Of a stretch of DNA of 64,000 bases, positions 9,295 through 18,314 are shown piece after piece (positions within the stretch are counted from its first letter, which is position 1; each line of letters opens with the position of its first letter). The stretch is from assembly GCA_041659285.1 (NCBI GenBank), contig JBAZYO010000004.1:384601-448600 (forward strand), written 5' to 3'. Origin of the DNA: Vicinamibacterales bacterium (GTDB lineage Bacteria > Acidobacteriota > Vicinamibacteria > Vicinamibacterales > UBA2999). The notes under the pieces are model-generated. The model made no database searches. It worked only from the letters and a program-made list of their open reading frames with translations, and was not told the origin of the DNA. Made by a program: the position numbers and the translations under genes.

Positions 9295-11697
9295 CTAGCT
9301 GCGGATCGTGCGGATCGCAAACACGGGCGCCACCTCGTTGCCGTTGGTGGCGACGAAGCGCACGGTGATCGTCTGGCGGCCGTTCGTAATCAGCGGCGGC
9401 ACGCGGTAATGCATGTCGTAGAACTTCGCCACGCTGCTCTGCGGCATCACGCCGTTGCCAATCCGGAGGTCATCGACGAGGATGTCGAACGTCCGCGCGC
9501 GGCGGTTGTCGCTGTTGTAGGTCACGACCAGCGTGGTCGGGCTCGAGCCGTCGATGGGCAGGTCGTACGAAAACCACCTGGCGCTGCGCCGCCCGGACCG
9601 GCCGTCGTTGCGCACAATCGTGGATTCCTCGCCGCGCTGGTTGAACGGCTTCTCCGCGGCCGGATCGATCGTCACCAACGCCGCCATCGTCGCGGCCTCG
9701 AGCTCGGCCTGGCGCTGGCGTTCGGCGTCGAGCTCGGCGAGCTTCGCGGCGAATTCGACGGGCGTCAGCACATCCCAGTAGGCGGCGTAGACGCGGCGAT
9801 GCACGCCGTAGAACGGGCGGAACTCGACGTCGGCCGCGGCGGATCCGCCCGGCGTGCGCAGGAGGCCCGCGGCCATGAACGTGCCCGGCTTGCCCGCCAC
9901 CGGCTTCAGCAGTTCCGTGACCGGCCGCTCGGTCACGATTGCCGGCGGTTCAGGCGGAGCCGACCGCACGCCGTCGCCGTCGCCATCGTCTCCACGCCGC
10001 GGTGCCGGGCCCAGGTCGCCGGCCAGCACCAGCGGTCCCCACATCACGACCGCCTTCTTCGGATTGTCGGGCAGGCGCTCGAGGCGCAGGGCCTTCGGCA
10101 TCGCCAGCGTGACCTCATCACCGCTCTTCCACGTTCGCCGAATCTCCACGTACGAACCGGCCCTGGGCAGCGTCGAGACCGGCCGGCCATTCACGCGCAC
10201 GCTGAAGCCGTCTTGCGCCCACGACGGCCGCCGCAGGGCGAGCGTGAACTCGCGCGGCGCCCGCAGCTCGAGCTTCATCGCCGCCGCGTCGCCCTCGGGG
10301 AACGACGTGGACATCTCGAACTTCACGCCGGCCGCTCCCCACCGCGCCGTGGATGGGGCGTAAACGTTCACGAAGAGCCGGTCACCGGATTCGTAGTACA
10401 GCCCGAGGCCGTGCAGCGCGTGGCTCTCCATGCCGGTGCCGACACAGCACGTGAAGCTCCGCTGCATGTCGGCGTATTCCCGCCGCACGCCGGCGCCGAC
10501 CGGCACCATGTAGCAAGTGGACCCGTCTTCGCTGTCCATCGATCCCAGGATGTGGTTGAACAGCGCGCGTTCGTGGAACTCGGCGTAGCGGATGTCGGGC
10601 TCCAACGCGAACAGCTTCCGCGTCAGCTTCAGCATGTTGTAGACGTTGCAGGTCTCGGCGGTCCGTCCTTCGGTGATGTTGCCGAGCAGGTCGGGCTCGC
10701 GGAAGTACTCGTCCTTGCCGTGACCGCCGGTGGCGAAGGTGTGGTGGTTGACGACGCGATTCCAGAACACCGTGGCCGCGGCCTGGTCGCCGCGATCGCC
10801 GGCGCAGGCATAGCGGGCGGCGGCGCCCACCAGCTTCGGCACCTGCGTGTTGCCGTGCAGGCTGCTCAGCGGATCCTGTCCGGCCTTGAGCGGATCGATC
10901 ACCGCCTTGTGGTCGAACTTGTGCGAGAGGTCGAGCCACCGCTGGTCGCCGGTGTCGGCGTAAAGATCCGCCATCATCTCGTTCATGCCGCCGAACTCGG
11001 TGGCCAGCATGCGCTGGATGGTCGCGTCGTCCATCGGCGACAGGAACGTCGCCGCCCACTCGGCGAACTTCACTTCAATCGCCAGGGCGGCCTGGTTGCC
11101 GGTGTGGCGGTAGGCGTCGCGCAGGCCGGCAAAGGTCTTGTGCAGCGTGTACCACGGCGACCACAGGCCGTTCAGGTCGAAGTTCGCGGAGCGGATGTTG
11201 CCCTTCGACACCTCGGCGAACGCCGCCTTCACGCCCTGGAGCGCGCCGGCATACCCGTCGCCGTGCGCGTCTTGCACCACCTTCAGCTCGCTGACGATGT
11301 AGTCGGCGCGTTGCTTGAAGCGGGCGTCGCCGGTGGCGGCCCACATCAGGCTGACCGCCGACAGATAGTGCCCGGCGATGTGGCCGGTGAGCTGGCGGCC
11401 CTCGGCGTCCCAGCCGGTGTAGCCCTCGGCCCTGGGCGCGAGGCCGGCGAGCTTGCGATAGAAGGCCAGCATGCGATCGGGCTCGAGCGACAGCAGGTAC
11501 TTGGCGTCGAGGTCCTGCGCGTGTTTGAGCGGACCGCCGGTCAGGCGCACCGCCGTCAACGGCAGCGGCCGCGCCGTGTCGGCCACCGCCAGCGCGATCT
11601 TCTGGGCAAAGCCGGACGAGACCAGCCACGCCGACCCGCCGGCGACCAGCTGAAAGAACTCGCTGCGGGAGATCTTGTCGCGGAACGCAAGGCCCAT
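9295..11697 (-). CDS. glycoside hydrolase family 127 (beta-L-arabinofuranosidase type)
   Basis: An 800-aa protein with an N-terminal hydrophobic leader (FFQLVAGGSAWLVSSGFA), an (alpha/alpha)6-barrel domain and C-terminal beta domains. The GH127 (former DUF1680) catalytic elements are present: an acidic KDEYFREP segment, AETCNVYNMLK with the Glu-x-Cys zinc ligands near residue 345, and the Cys-Cys pair in SFTCCVGTGMESH near 416, one Cys being the nucleophile in characterised enzymes. It would release L-arabinofuranose from plant-type glycans outside the cytoplasm. Divergent from the aldose epimerase gene, with about 40 bp between starts. Confidence 0.85.
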   Translation of the reverse strand: MGLAFRDKISRSEFFQLVAGGSAWLVSSGFAQKIALAVADTARPLPLTAVRLTGGPLKHAQDLDAKYLLSLEPDRMLAFYRKLAGLAPRAEGYTGWDAEGRQLTGHIAGHYLSAVSLMWAATGDARFKQRADYIVSELKVVQDAHGDGYAGALQGVKAAFAEVSKGNIRSANFDLNGLWSPWYTLHKTFAGLRDAYRHTGNQAALAIEVKFAEWAATFLSPMDDATIQRMLATEFGGMNEMMADLYADTGDQRWLDLSHKFDHKAVIDPLKAGQDPLSSLHGNTQVPKLVGAAARYACAGDRGDQAAATVFWNRVVNHHTFATGGHGKDEYFREPDLLGNITEGRTAETCNVYNMLKLTRKLFALEPDIRYAEFHERALFNHILGSMDSEDGSTCYMVPVGAGVRREYADMQRSFTCCVGTGMESHALHGLGLYYESGDRLFVNVYAPSTARWGAAGVKFEMSTSFPEGDAAAMKLELRAPREFTLALRRPSWAQDGFSVRVNGRPVSTLPRAGSYVEIRRTWKSGDEVTLAMPKALRLERLPDNPKKAVVMWGPLVLAGDLGPAPRRGDDGDGDGVRSAPPEPPAIVTERPVTELLKPVAGKPGTFMAAGLLRTPGGSAAADVEFRPFYGVHRRVYAAYWDVLTPVEFAAKLAELDAERQRQAELEAATMAALVTIDPAAEKPFNQRGEESTIVRNDGRSGRRSARWFSYDLPIDGSSPTTLVVTYNSDNRRARTFDILVDDLRIGNGVMPQSSVAKFYDMHYRVPPLITNGRQTITVRFVATNGNEVAPVFAIRTIRS

Positions 11698-11739
11698 GGA
11701 CGCGCCATCTTACATTGCGACGCGTGGTAGTCTGCCCCC

Positions 11740-12918
11740 ATGAGACCCCTGGTGTGTTCCATGCTGCTGGCATTGACCGTGGGGGCCTGCCGCGCCACGC
11801 CACCAGCGGCGCCGGCGGCCGCGCCCGCCGCTGCGCCCGAGGCGTCAGGACCGACCGTGCCCAAAGACCTCTTCGGAACGATCGCGCTTCCCAACCAGCC
11901 CGCGCAAGCGATCGAACGCTACACGCTGAAGAACGCCCACGGCGTCGAAGTGCAGGCGATCACGTACGGCGGCATCATCACGTCGATCAAGGCGCCTGAC
12001 CGTAACGGCGCGATGGCCGACATCGTGCTGGGTTTCGACAGCATCGACGGTTACGCCAAGGGCCATCCCTATTTCGGCGCCCTTGTCGGGCGCTACGGCA
12101 ACCGCATCGCCAGGGGCCGCTTTGCGATCGATGGCCAGTCGTTCCGGCTGGCCACCAACGACGGGCCCAACCACCTGCACGGCGGCGTTCGCGGTTTCGA
12201 CAAGCAGGTGTGGAAGGCGGAGCCACTGCCGGGCAAGAACGGCGTGATGTTCTCCAGGACGAGCCCCGACGGCGAAGAGGGGTATCCCGGCAACCTGGAG
12301 CTTCGTGTCAGCTACGAGCTCACCGACGGGAACCAACTGATCGTCGAGTACCGCGCGGTGACCGACAAGGCCACCCCGCTCAACCTGACGCAGCACAGCT
12401 ACTTCAACCTGGCCGGCGACGGCTCGGGCGACATCCTCGGACACTCGCTGCTGTTAAATGCCGACCGCTACACGCCCGTGAACGGCACGCTGATTCCAAC
12501 CGGCGACATCGCTTCCGTCGAGGGGACGCCCTTTGACTTCCGGACGGCGTCGCTGATCGGCGCGCGCATCGACCAGCCGCATCCGCAGCTCAAGGCCGGC
12601 AAGGGCTACGACCACAACTGGGTGCTCAATCGCCGCGGCGAAGGCCTGCAGCTCGCGGCCGTGGTCACTGAGCCGGCGTCGGGCCGCACGCTCGAGATCA
12701 CCACGACCGAACCGGGCATCCAGTTCTACGCCGGGAATTTTCTCGACGGCACGCTGACCGGCAAGAACGGCCACGTCTACAAGCACCGCTCCGGCTTCTG
12801 CCTCGAAACGCAGCACTTCCCGGATTCGCCGAATCAGCCCGCGTTCCCGTCTGCCATCGTGAAACCGGGAGAGGAATTCCGGAGCACGACGGTGTTCACG
12901 TTTGGGGTGTCCCGCTAG
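11740..12918 (+). CDS. galM: aldose 1-epimerase lipoprotein (GalM family)
   Basis: Interconverts alpha and beta anomers of aldoses. The 392-aa product has a lipoprotein leader (lipobox LTVGAC) and an Ala/Pro-rich linker, so it is probably anchored in a membrane facing the periplasm. Family motifs: GRYGNRIARGRF, NHLHGGVRGFDK (catalytic-region His), TQHSYFNLAGDG (second His) and the C-terminal CLETQHFPDSPNQP carrying the catalytic Glu. Together with the divergent GH127 gene it suggests processing of arabinose-containing sugars outside the cell. Its 3' end overlaps the convergent methyltransferase gene by 23 bp. Confidence 0.9.
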   Translation: MRPLVCSMLLALTVGACRATPPAAPAAAPAAAPEASGPTVPKDLFGTIALPNQPAQAIERYTLKNAHGVEVQAITYGGIITSIKAPDRNGAMADIVLGFDSIDGYAKGHPYFGALVGRYGNRIARGRFAIDGQSFRLATNDGPNHLHGGVRGFDKQVWKAEPLPGKNGVMFSRTSPDGEEGYPGNLELRVSYELTDGNQLIVEYRAVTDKATPLNLTQHSYFNLAGDGSGDILGHSLLLNADRYTPVNGTLIPTGDIASVEGTPFDFRTASLIGARIDQPHPQLKAGKGYDHNWVLNRRGEGLQLAAVVTEPASGRTLEITTTEPGIQFYAGNFLDGTLTGKNGHVYKHRSGFCLETQHFPDSPNQPAFPSAIVKPGEEFRSTTVFTFGVSR

Positions 12919-13594
12919 CCGCGAGAGGCGCGCCGGGCGACGCGAGGAGCAGCCGGTTCTTGGGCGTGACCTCGGCGGGAATCGCCTGGGTCCACACGCG
13001 ATACCCGTGACGTTCGAGCCCGACCGCGCGCATGATGTCGATGGCCAGCGGACCATCGACCCATCCCGACAAGGCGCCGGAATCATTCACCACCAGGTCG
13101 TGACAGCACGGCAGCACCGCCACGCGGGCCCCAGCCGCGACCGCGCGCGCCAGGACCACGTCGGTCAGCGCGCCGCACGCGTGACTCGACACCACCAGGT
13201 CGTCGGCCCGCAGACTGACGGCGTCGAGCGGCCCTTCCTCGAAAGTCACGCGGCCCTGCAGGCGGGGCCACTCCTGCAGCAGCGCGGCATGCAGCTTCGC
13301 GCACGAGGGCGGCAATCGCGTATCCACGGCGATGGCCTCCGCCGACGTGTCGTCCAGGATCATCAGGATCTGAGCGAGCAGGCCGTGGCCCGCTCCCAAA
13401 TCGACAATGCGGCCGCCGCGGAACAGGCGTCGCGCGCGCCGCGCGACCTCCCAGGCTTCGTAGAGCTCCTTGCGCGGGAGGCAACCGGCGTGGCACACCG
13501 CCCGGGCAATGCGGTCGAACAGCGTCTCCCCGGGAAAACGGCCGAGATCGTGATCGGTGAGGCGGGCCTTCGAGGCGGGAGAAAACGGCGTCAT
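12896..13594 (-). CDS. class I SAM-dependent methyltransferase (Methyltransf_32-like)
   Basis: About 232 aa from the ATG at 13594, which overlaps the kinase stop in an ATGA arrangement. A SAM-binding motif I is clear (IVDLGAGHGLLAQIL). It also has SSHACGALTDVVLARA followed by VLPCCHDL, the paired HACG...D / PCC(Y,H) pattern of the methyltransferase family found in eukaryotic GSTCD/METTL25-type proteins. Substrate unknown. It probably shares a transcript with the upstream xylulokinase. A much longer frame continues upstream but lies antisense-like within the kinase and is rejected. Confidence 0.7.
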   Translation of the reverse strand: MTPFSPASKARLTDHDLGRFPGETLFDRIARAVCHAGCLPRKELYEAWEVARRARRLFRGGRIVDLGAGHGLLAQILMILDDTSAEAIAVDTRLPPSCAKLHAALLQEWPRLQGRVTFEEGPLDAVSLRADDLVVSSHACGALTDVVLARAVAAGARVAVLPCCHDLVVNDSGALSGWVDGPLAIDIMRAVGLERHGYRVWTQAIPAEVTPKNRLLLASPGAPLAASGTPQT

Positions 13595-15174
13595 CCGATT
13601 GGCGGGGGGGCCTGGTGGACCGCCTCGATGTCGGCGTAGCGGACCCGCAGGTCCCGATACAGGTCCACGTGCTCCAAGCGCGGCATCACGCGATCGCTCG
13701 CGCGCGTTTCGGTAAAGTCCTTCACGACGGTGTTCCACGTGATGGGCTCGCCGCTCGCCAGCCGGTCGGCATGAAAGGCGCGCAGGGCGGCGCCCAGGCA
13801 CGCGGTGTTGTCCAGGTTCAGGCGATCCACCGGCACGCCGAACACGTCCGCCATCACCTGCAACAGCGCATCGTTCACGGAGGCGCCTCCGGTCGCGACG
13901 ATCCGCGTGAGGCCGCCGGCGGTGATGCCCGCCGAGTGATTCGCGATGGCCATCATCTGACCTTCGACCACGGCGCGGACATCCTGATCGGCATCGCGGC
14001 CGTCGTAAGCGAACCGCCGCACGCCGGGAAGCCGGACGGGCGGGGTGATCTCTTCCTCGAGCCACGGCAGCATGAGCGCGCCGCCGTTGCCGGCCGGCGT
14101 GCGGTCGAGCGCGACCGAGAAGCCGTCCCAATCAAGGTGATGGATCCGCCGGATCCAGTCGCGGGTCAGCGACCCGTTCCGAAAGCAGACCAGGCTCATG
14201 AACCCGCCCATCGGCGATCCAAACACGTGCGAAGCGCCGGTACCAGGATCGCGGGTCAAAGCAAACGCGGTGTCGCTGGTGCCCAGCGAGACCGCCAGGT
14301 GTCCCTCCGTCACGACGCCGGTGCCGACCAGGCTGCTCGGGTTGTCGCCGGTCCACGCGACGACGTGCGCGGGTGGAAACGAATAGCGGTCCTGCCAATA
14401 CGTGGACAGCGATCCGGCGATCGTCGACGACGGCCGGATATCGGGGAGCTTGAGCACGAGGCCGGGAGCGGTGGCGTCGAGTGCGGCCGCGGACCAGGTC
14501 GAGGAACGGATGTCCATCAAGTTCATCCCCGAGGCGTCACCGGGCTCGAGCGGCGCGTCACCACCGGTGAGCAGCGATGCGAGGAACGAGCTCACCAGGT
14601 GAATCCGCGTGGTGGCTGAGTAGGCGCCGGGGTGGTCGTGCTGGAACTTGCGGATCTGCGGGCCGGTGAACCGCGCGTGGGCTCGCGACCCGGTGAGCCG
14701 CGCCGTCGCCTCGGCGCCGCCCAGGGCCGCTTCAATCGCCGCACACTCCTTGCCGGTGCTCTCGTCCATCCAGACCGGCGAGAGGTCCCGCGAGAAAGTG
14801 CCCGCCAGTTGCGGCGCCAGCGGTGTGTCGCGGGTCAGCGTGCGCCAGGCGTCGCGGGCGCGGCGGTTGAGATAGACGCTTCCATGCTGTTGCGCGGCGC
14901 CGGATATGGCGCGGATCGAGCCGATCTCAACATTGGCGTCGCGCGCGAGCATCGACATCATGCGATCGAGCGCATCGGCCCACATCACCGGCGAGGCCAG
15001 CACTTCGCCGGCCCCGCTCCCGCGGACGACGCCGGCGGTGGTGCCGTACTCCGGCAGGTCGCGGTCGAAACTCAGGGACTGCTGGAACACCACCCGGCGG
15101 ACCTCGCCCTCGACCTCAATCACGATGGCGCTGAGGCTCTGCGTGCTCGCGTCAAATCCGAGGTAAAGCGACAC
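13591..15174 (-). CDS. xylB: xylulokinase, eukaryote-like subtype of the FGGY kinases
   Basis: FGGY-family kinase expected to phosphorylate D-xylulose at O5. The 527-aa sequence has the N-terminal ATP/sugar motif YLGFDASTQSLSA, FDRDLPEYGT, SGAAQQHGSVY, VWMDESTGKEC, SLVSSFLASLL-like and SGMNLMDI segments, TGDNPSSLVG with SLGTSDTAF (phosphate/adenosine region), and a C-terminal ATGGASVN motif. The DRDLPE, QQHGS and SGMNL pattern is that of vertebrate XYLB rather than E. coli XylB. It fits with the nearby arabinofuranosidase and epimerase in pentose use, since L-arabinose catabolism passes through xylulose 5-phosphate. Confidence 0.85.
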   Translation of the reverse strand: MSLYLGFDASTQSLSAIVIEVEGEVRRVVFQQSLSFDRDLPEYGTTAGVVRGSGAGEVLASPVMWADALDRMMSMLARDANVEIGSIRAISGAAQQHGSVYLNRRARDAWRTLTRDTPLAPQLAGTFSRDLSPVWMDESTGKECAAIEAALGGAEATARLTGSRAHARFTGPQIRKFQHDHPGAYSATTRIHLVSSFLASLLTGGDAPLEPGDASGMNLMDIRSSTWSAAALDATAPGLVLKLPDIRPSSTIAGSLSTYWQDRYSFPPAHVVAWTGDNPSSLVGTGVVTEGHLAVSLGTSDTAFALTRDPGTGASHVFGSPMGGFMSLVCFRNGSLTRDWIRRIHHLDWDGFSVALDRTPAGNGGALMLPWLEEEITPPVRLPGVRRFAYDGRDADQDVRAVVEGQMMAIANHSAGITAGGLTRIVATGGASVNDALLQVMADVFGVPVDRLNLDNTACLGAALRAFHADRLASGEPITWNTVVKDFTETRASDRVMPRLEHVDLYRDLRVRYADIEAVHQAPPPIG

Positions 15175-15248
15175 GCCTCACTTTACTTTCCATTCCTGGA
15201 GGCCGGCCGAGAAACCCGGCTGCATCGCTCGGGACAGGCGACGCATGC

Positions 15249-16097
15249 CTACACCGACTTCGCCGAATCCAGCCGTTCCTTGATCGCCGCGAACGCCGGC
15301 GTCGGCCCGTGGTATTCCAACTCGTCCACCGACTCGAACAGCGGGACGTCGGTCCGTATCGTCGCGATCTGCCTGAACAACAACGCCTGCTCGCGATCGC
15401 GCTTGAGCGTGGCCGCCAGCGAGCCGGCGCGGGCGACGTTGACGCCGTCCCAGGCGCGATGGTCGTCCGGGATCGCCTCGATGTGACCGAATCGCGCCAG
15501 CACCGCCGACGCCGACTTCGCCCCCCATCCCGTCAGACCGGGATAACCGTCGGAGGTGTCGCCGACCAGCGCGAGGTAGTCGGGAATGGACGCGGGCGGC
15601 ACGCCGAACTTGGCGATCACGCCGGCCTCGTCGCGGGTGGTCCGCCGCAGCCGATCCTCCTGGACAATGCGCGTGCCCTGCACGCATTGGGAGAGATCCT
15701 TGTCGGGGGTGCAGATGCGCACCTGCGTCACGCGCGGATCGCGCGCCGCCTTCACCGCCGCCGCGCCCAGCGCGTCGTCGGCCTCGAACTCCACCATCGG
15801 CCACACCACCACGCCGTAGGCCGACAGGGCTTCCTCGAGCAGCGGGAACTGCGCGAGCAGCTCCGGCTCGATGCCTTCACCCGTCTTGTAGCCGGGCCAC
15901 AACTCGTTGCGAAACGATTCGACCACCTTGTCGGTGGCCACGCCGACGTGGGTCGCGCCGCCGTTGACCATGCCGCGAATCGACGCCAGCACGCCGCGCA
16001 CGGCGCCCACTTCCATGCCGCCGCGATCGCGCGCGGGTGGCACGGCGTAGAAATGGCGGAACAGTTCGAACGTGCCGTCGACTAAATGGACAATCAT
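15249..16097 (-). CDS. 5'-3' exonuclease / flap endonuclease domain protein
   Basis: A stand-alone protein of 282 aa resembling the N-terminal nuclease domain of DNA polymerase I and the Xni/FEN group. From the ATG at 16097: VDGTFELFRHFYAVPP, VATDK, FEADDALGAAA, CTPDKDLSQCV and ALVGDTSDGYPGLTGWGAKSA, giving the acidic metal-binding residues and the helix-hairpin-helix DNA-binding turn. It probably processes 5' flaps or RNA primers. The start abuts a large inverted-repeat region. The open frame continues far upstream, but that extension is antisense to other genes and is not coding. Confidence 0.8.
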   Translation of the reverse strand: MIVHLVDGTFELFRHFYAVPPARDRGGMEVGAVRGVLASIRGMVNGGATHVGVATDKVVESFRNELWPGYKTGEGIEPELLAQFPLLEEALSAYGVVVWPMVEFEADDALGAAAVKAARDPRVTQVRICTPDKDLSQCVQGTRIVQEDRLRRTTRDEAGVIAKFGVPPASIPDYLALVGDTSDGYPGLTGWGAKSASAVLARFGHIEAIPDDHRAWDGVNVARAGSLAATLKRDREQALLFRQIATIRTDVPLFESVDELEYHGPTPAFAAIKERLDSAKSV

Positions 16098-16266
16098 GGG
16101 CTCGCTTCGCTTGTGGGGCTCGGGGCTTCGCCCCTTGTAGGGCTCGGCTTCGCCTTCGTGGGGCTCGCTTACGCTCGTAGGGTTCCACGAACGAACTAAG
16201 CCCCAGGAGCGAAGCGACCCCCACGAGGCCGCGAAGCGGCCGAGCCCGACGAGCGAAGCGAGCCAT
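16098..16266. repeat. cruciform-forming repeat cluster (GGGCTCGCTTCGC type)
   Basis: Fills the gap between two divergent genes. The left half has four units of the form GGGCTCG...TTCGC...TCGTA/G (from 16098); the right half has the reverse complement (GCGAAGCGACC, GCGAAGCGGCCGAGCCC, GAGCGAAGCGAGCC, ending at 16266). Each unit is itself a short hairpin and the whole forms a long imperfect inverted repeat. It is REP-like and may separate or terminate the flanking transcription units. Confidence 0.75.
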
Positions 16267-16280
16267 TGTAATATCAGCCG

Positions 16281-16550
16281 ATGCCATCGGTGAGGTTCAC
16301 GCGCAATATCCAGCGCCACGTTTCGTGCCCGACACTCGAGGTCGAGGGCACGACGCTGCGCGAGGTGTTCGACGCCTATTTCACCGCCAACGAGCAGGCG
16401 CGCGGCTACGTGCTGGACGACCGCGGCCGGCTGCGCAAGCACATGGCCGCGTTCATCGACGGCCGGCAGATCGACGATCGCGAATCGCTCAGCGATGCGG
16501 TGCCGGCCACGGCCGTGGTGGACATCGTGCAATCGCTGTCGGGAGGCTAG
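16281..16550 (+). CDS. MoaD/ThiS-like ubiquitin-fold sulfur carrier
   Basis: An 89-aa beta-grasp protein ending in SLSGG, the C-terminal di-glycine that is adenylated and thiocarboxylated in MoaD and ThiS. The central VFDAYFTANEQARGYVLDDRG and FIDGRQIDDRE segments match MoaD-like proteins rather than the canonical MoaD encoded at 60015. It lies 6 bp upstream of a BNR-propeller gene, a pairing I know from other bacteria, where the carrier's role is unclear. It could serve molybdopterin synthesis or another sulfur-transfer reaction. Confidence 0.75.
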   Translation: MPSVRFTRNIQRHVSCPTLEVEGTTLREVFDAYFTANEQARGYVLDDRGRLRKHMAAFIDGRQIDDRESLSDAVPATAVVDIVQSLSGG

Positions 16551-16556
16551 CGTCCC

Positions 16557-17675
16557 ATGAGCAATCGATGTTTCGTCAGCACGCGGAAGGGCCTGTTCAC
16601 GCTGGAGCGTGGGGCCGCCGGGTGGCGGGTGGCCCGGGCGAGTTTCGTCGGCGACAACTGCACCCTCGCCCTGCCCGACCCACGCAGTGGCCACCTGATC
16701 GCGGCGCTCAATCACGGCCACTTCGGTGTCAAGCTGCACCGCTCGCACGACGGCGGCTCGACGTGGACCGAAATCCCCGCGCCGAAGTACCCCGAGAAGC
16801 CCGCCGGCTACGTCCCGAAGCTGCCGGTGGAAGGCACGCCGGTGGACTGGGCGCTGAAGCTGGTGTGGGCGCTCGAACCGGGCGGGCCCAACGAACCCGG
16901 CGTGCTCTGGTGCGGCACGCTGCCCGGCGGCCTGTTCCGATCCGAAGACGGCGGCGACTCGTGGGAGCTGAACCGCCCGCTCTGGGACGATCCGCGGCGC
17001 GAGCAGTGGTTCGGCGGCGGCGCCGATCAGCCCGGCATCCACTCGATTTGCGTGGACCCGCGCGACGCCCGGCACGTGAAGGTCGGCGTGTCGTGCGGCG
17101 GCGTCTGGACCACCCGCGATGGCGGCGGCCACTGGGAGATTACCGCCAAGGGCATGCGCGCCGAGTTCATGCCGGCCGAGAAGCAGTTCGAAGAGAACGT
17201 GCAGGATCCGCACCTCGTCGTGCAGTGCCGATCGAACCCGGATGTGCTGTGGGTGCAGCATCACAACGGCATCTTCCGCTCCACCGACGACGCCGCCTCG
17301 TGGACCGAGATCACGGGCGTCAAGCCGTCGGCGTTCGGCTTCGCGGTGGCGGTGCATCCGGCCAACCCCGATGTCGCGTGGTTCGTGCCGGGAGTCAGCG
17401 ACGAGAAGCGCTATCCCGTTGACGGGCGTGTCGTCGTCAACCGCACGCAAGACGGCGGCAAGACGTTCGAAACGCTGACCCGCGGCTTGCCGCAGGCCCA
17501 TGCCTACGACCTGGCCTACCGGCACGCGCTCGACGTCGATGAATCCGGGCAGACGCTGGCGTTCGGCTCCACCACCGGCTCGCTGTGGATCAGCGAAGAT
17601 AGTGGTGATTCGTGGGATACGCTGGCGTCGAACCTGCCGCCCGTGTACGCGGTCCGTTTTGAAAAGCAGACATGA
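16557..17675 (+). CDS. BNR/Asp-box beta-propeller protein (sortilin/sialidase-like fold)
   Basis: A 372-aa protein built of Asp-box repeats: SHDGGSTW, SEDGGDSW, TRDGGGHW, STDDAASW, TQDGGKTF and SEDSGDSW are evenly spaced along it. This is the fold of sialidases and sortilin-type propellers, but no sialidase Arg triad or nucleophile is evident and there is no signal peptide, so hydrolase activity should not be assumed. It is cotranscribed with the upstream MoaD-like gene and overlaps the start of the next gene (ATGA). Confidence 0.75.
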   Translation: MSNRCFVSTRKGLFTLERGAAGWRVARASFVGDNCTLALPDPRSGHLIAALNHGHFGVKLHRSHDGGSTWTEIPAPKYPEKPAGYVPKLPVEGTPVDWALKLVWALEPGGPNEPGVLWCGTLPGGLFRSEDGGDSWELNRPLWDDPRREQWFGGGADQPGIHSICVDPRDARHVKVGVSCGGVWTTRDGGGHWEITAKGMRAEFMPAEKQFEENVQDPHLVVQCRSNPDVLWVQHHNGIFRSTDDAASWTEITGVKPSAFGFAVAVHPANPDVAWFVPGVSDEKRYPVDGRVVVNRTQDGGKTFETLTRGLPQAHAYDLAYRHALDVDESGQTLAFGSTTGSLWISEDSGDSWDTLASNLPPVYAVRFEKQT

Positions 17676-18274
17676 AACAGTCGATCGTCATCCTGGTCCT
17701 GTGCGGCGCCGCCGCCGCCTGCAGTTCGCCCGCATCACAGCCCGCACCCGCACCGCCGCCAGCCGCCGCGACCGGCATTGCTGAAGTCACCGGCACCGCT
17801 CCGGCCGGTGCCATCGTCTCGCTGCAGCCCGCGGCCGGCGACATCCCGATGCCGTCGGGTCCGGCCGTCATGGATCAATACGCCAAGCAGTTCGTGCCGG
17901 GGGTCCTGTACGTTCGCGTGGGGCAGCCCGTCGAGTTCCGCAATACCGAAGACATGGGCCACAACGTCTCGGTGAATCGCCGCGGCACGGGCGCCAGCGT
18001 GTTTAACGTCGAGACGGATCCGCAGCAGAAGCACGTCCACACGTTCGATCGGGTGGGTCAGTACGACGTGATGTGCAGCGTGCATCCCGGCATGCAGGCC
18101 ACCGTCATTGCCACCAACAGCCCGATGGCCACGGTGGCGGACGACGCCGGGAACTTCGTCATCGCCAACGTGCCGGCGGGCGCCTACAAGCTCAGCGTGA
18201 CCTTCGAGGGCCGCACGATCGACCAGGCCGTGGACGTCACCGGGCCGCGCACGCAGGTCCGCGTCCTTCCCTAG
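17672..18274 (+). CDS. cupredoxin-domain lipoprotein
   Basis: A 200-aa lipoprotein (leader ending in AAAACS) with an Ala/Pro linker and a plastocyanin-like domain. The type-1 copper ligands are readable: His in MGHNVSV, then Cys, His and Met in MCSVHPGM. The C-terminus (MATVADDAGNFVIANVPAGAYKL) is a carboxypeptidase-regulatory-like beta domain. It probably carries electrons or binds copper in the periplasm. Start chosen because ATG overlaps the upstream stop as ATGA. Confidence 0.8.
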   Translation: MKQSIVILVLCGAAAACSSPASQPAPAPPPAAATGIAEVTGTAPAGAIVSLQPAAGDIPMPSGPAVMDQYAKQFVPGVLYVRVGQPVEFRNTEDMGHNVSVNRRGTGASVFNVETDPQQKHVHTFDRVGQYDVMCSVHPGMQATVIATNSPMATVADDAGNFVIANVPAGAYKLSVTFEGRTIDQAVDVTGPRTQVRVLP

Positions 18275-18314
18275 GATCTCTTGGAGCGGGCTGAGGCTCT
18301 AACAGGTGCGTCAG

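Noticed and set aside
9409..11730. 773-codon plus-strand frame opposite the GH127 gene
   Set aside because: Antisense shadow; GH127 catalytic motifs lie on the minus strand.
16098..17525. Upstream extension of the 5'-3' exonuclease frame
   Set aside because: Antisense to the MoaD-like and BNR genes; the Met at 16097 starts the conserved domain.
16557..17675. Sialidase activity for the BNR protein
   Set aside because: Only Asp-boxes are present; the sialidase active-site residues and a signal peptide are not evident.
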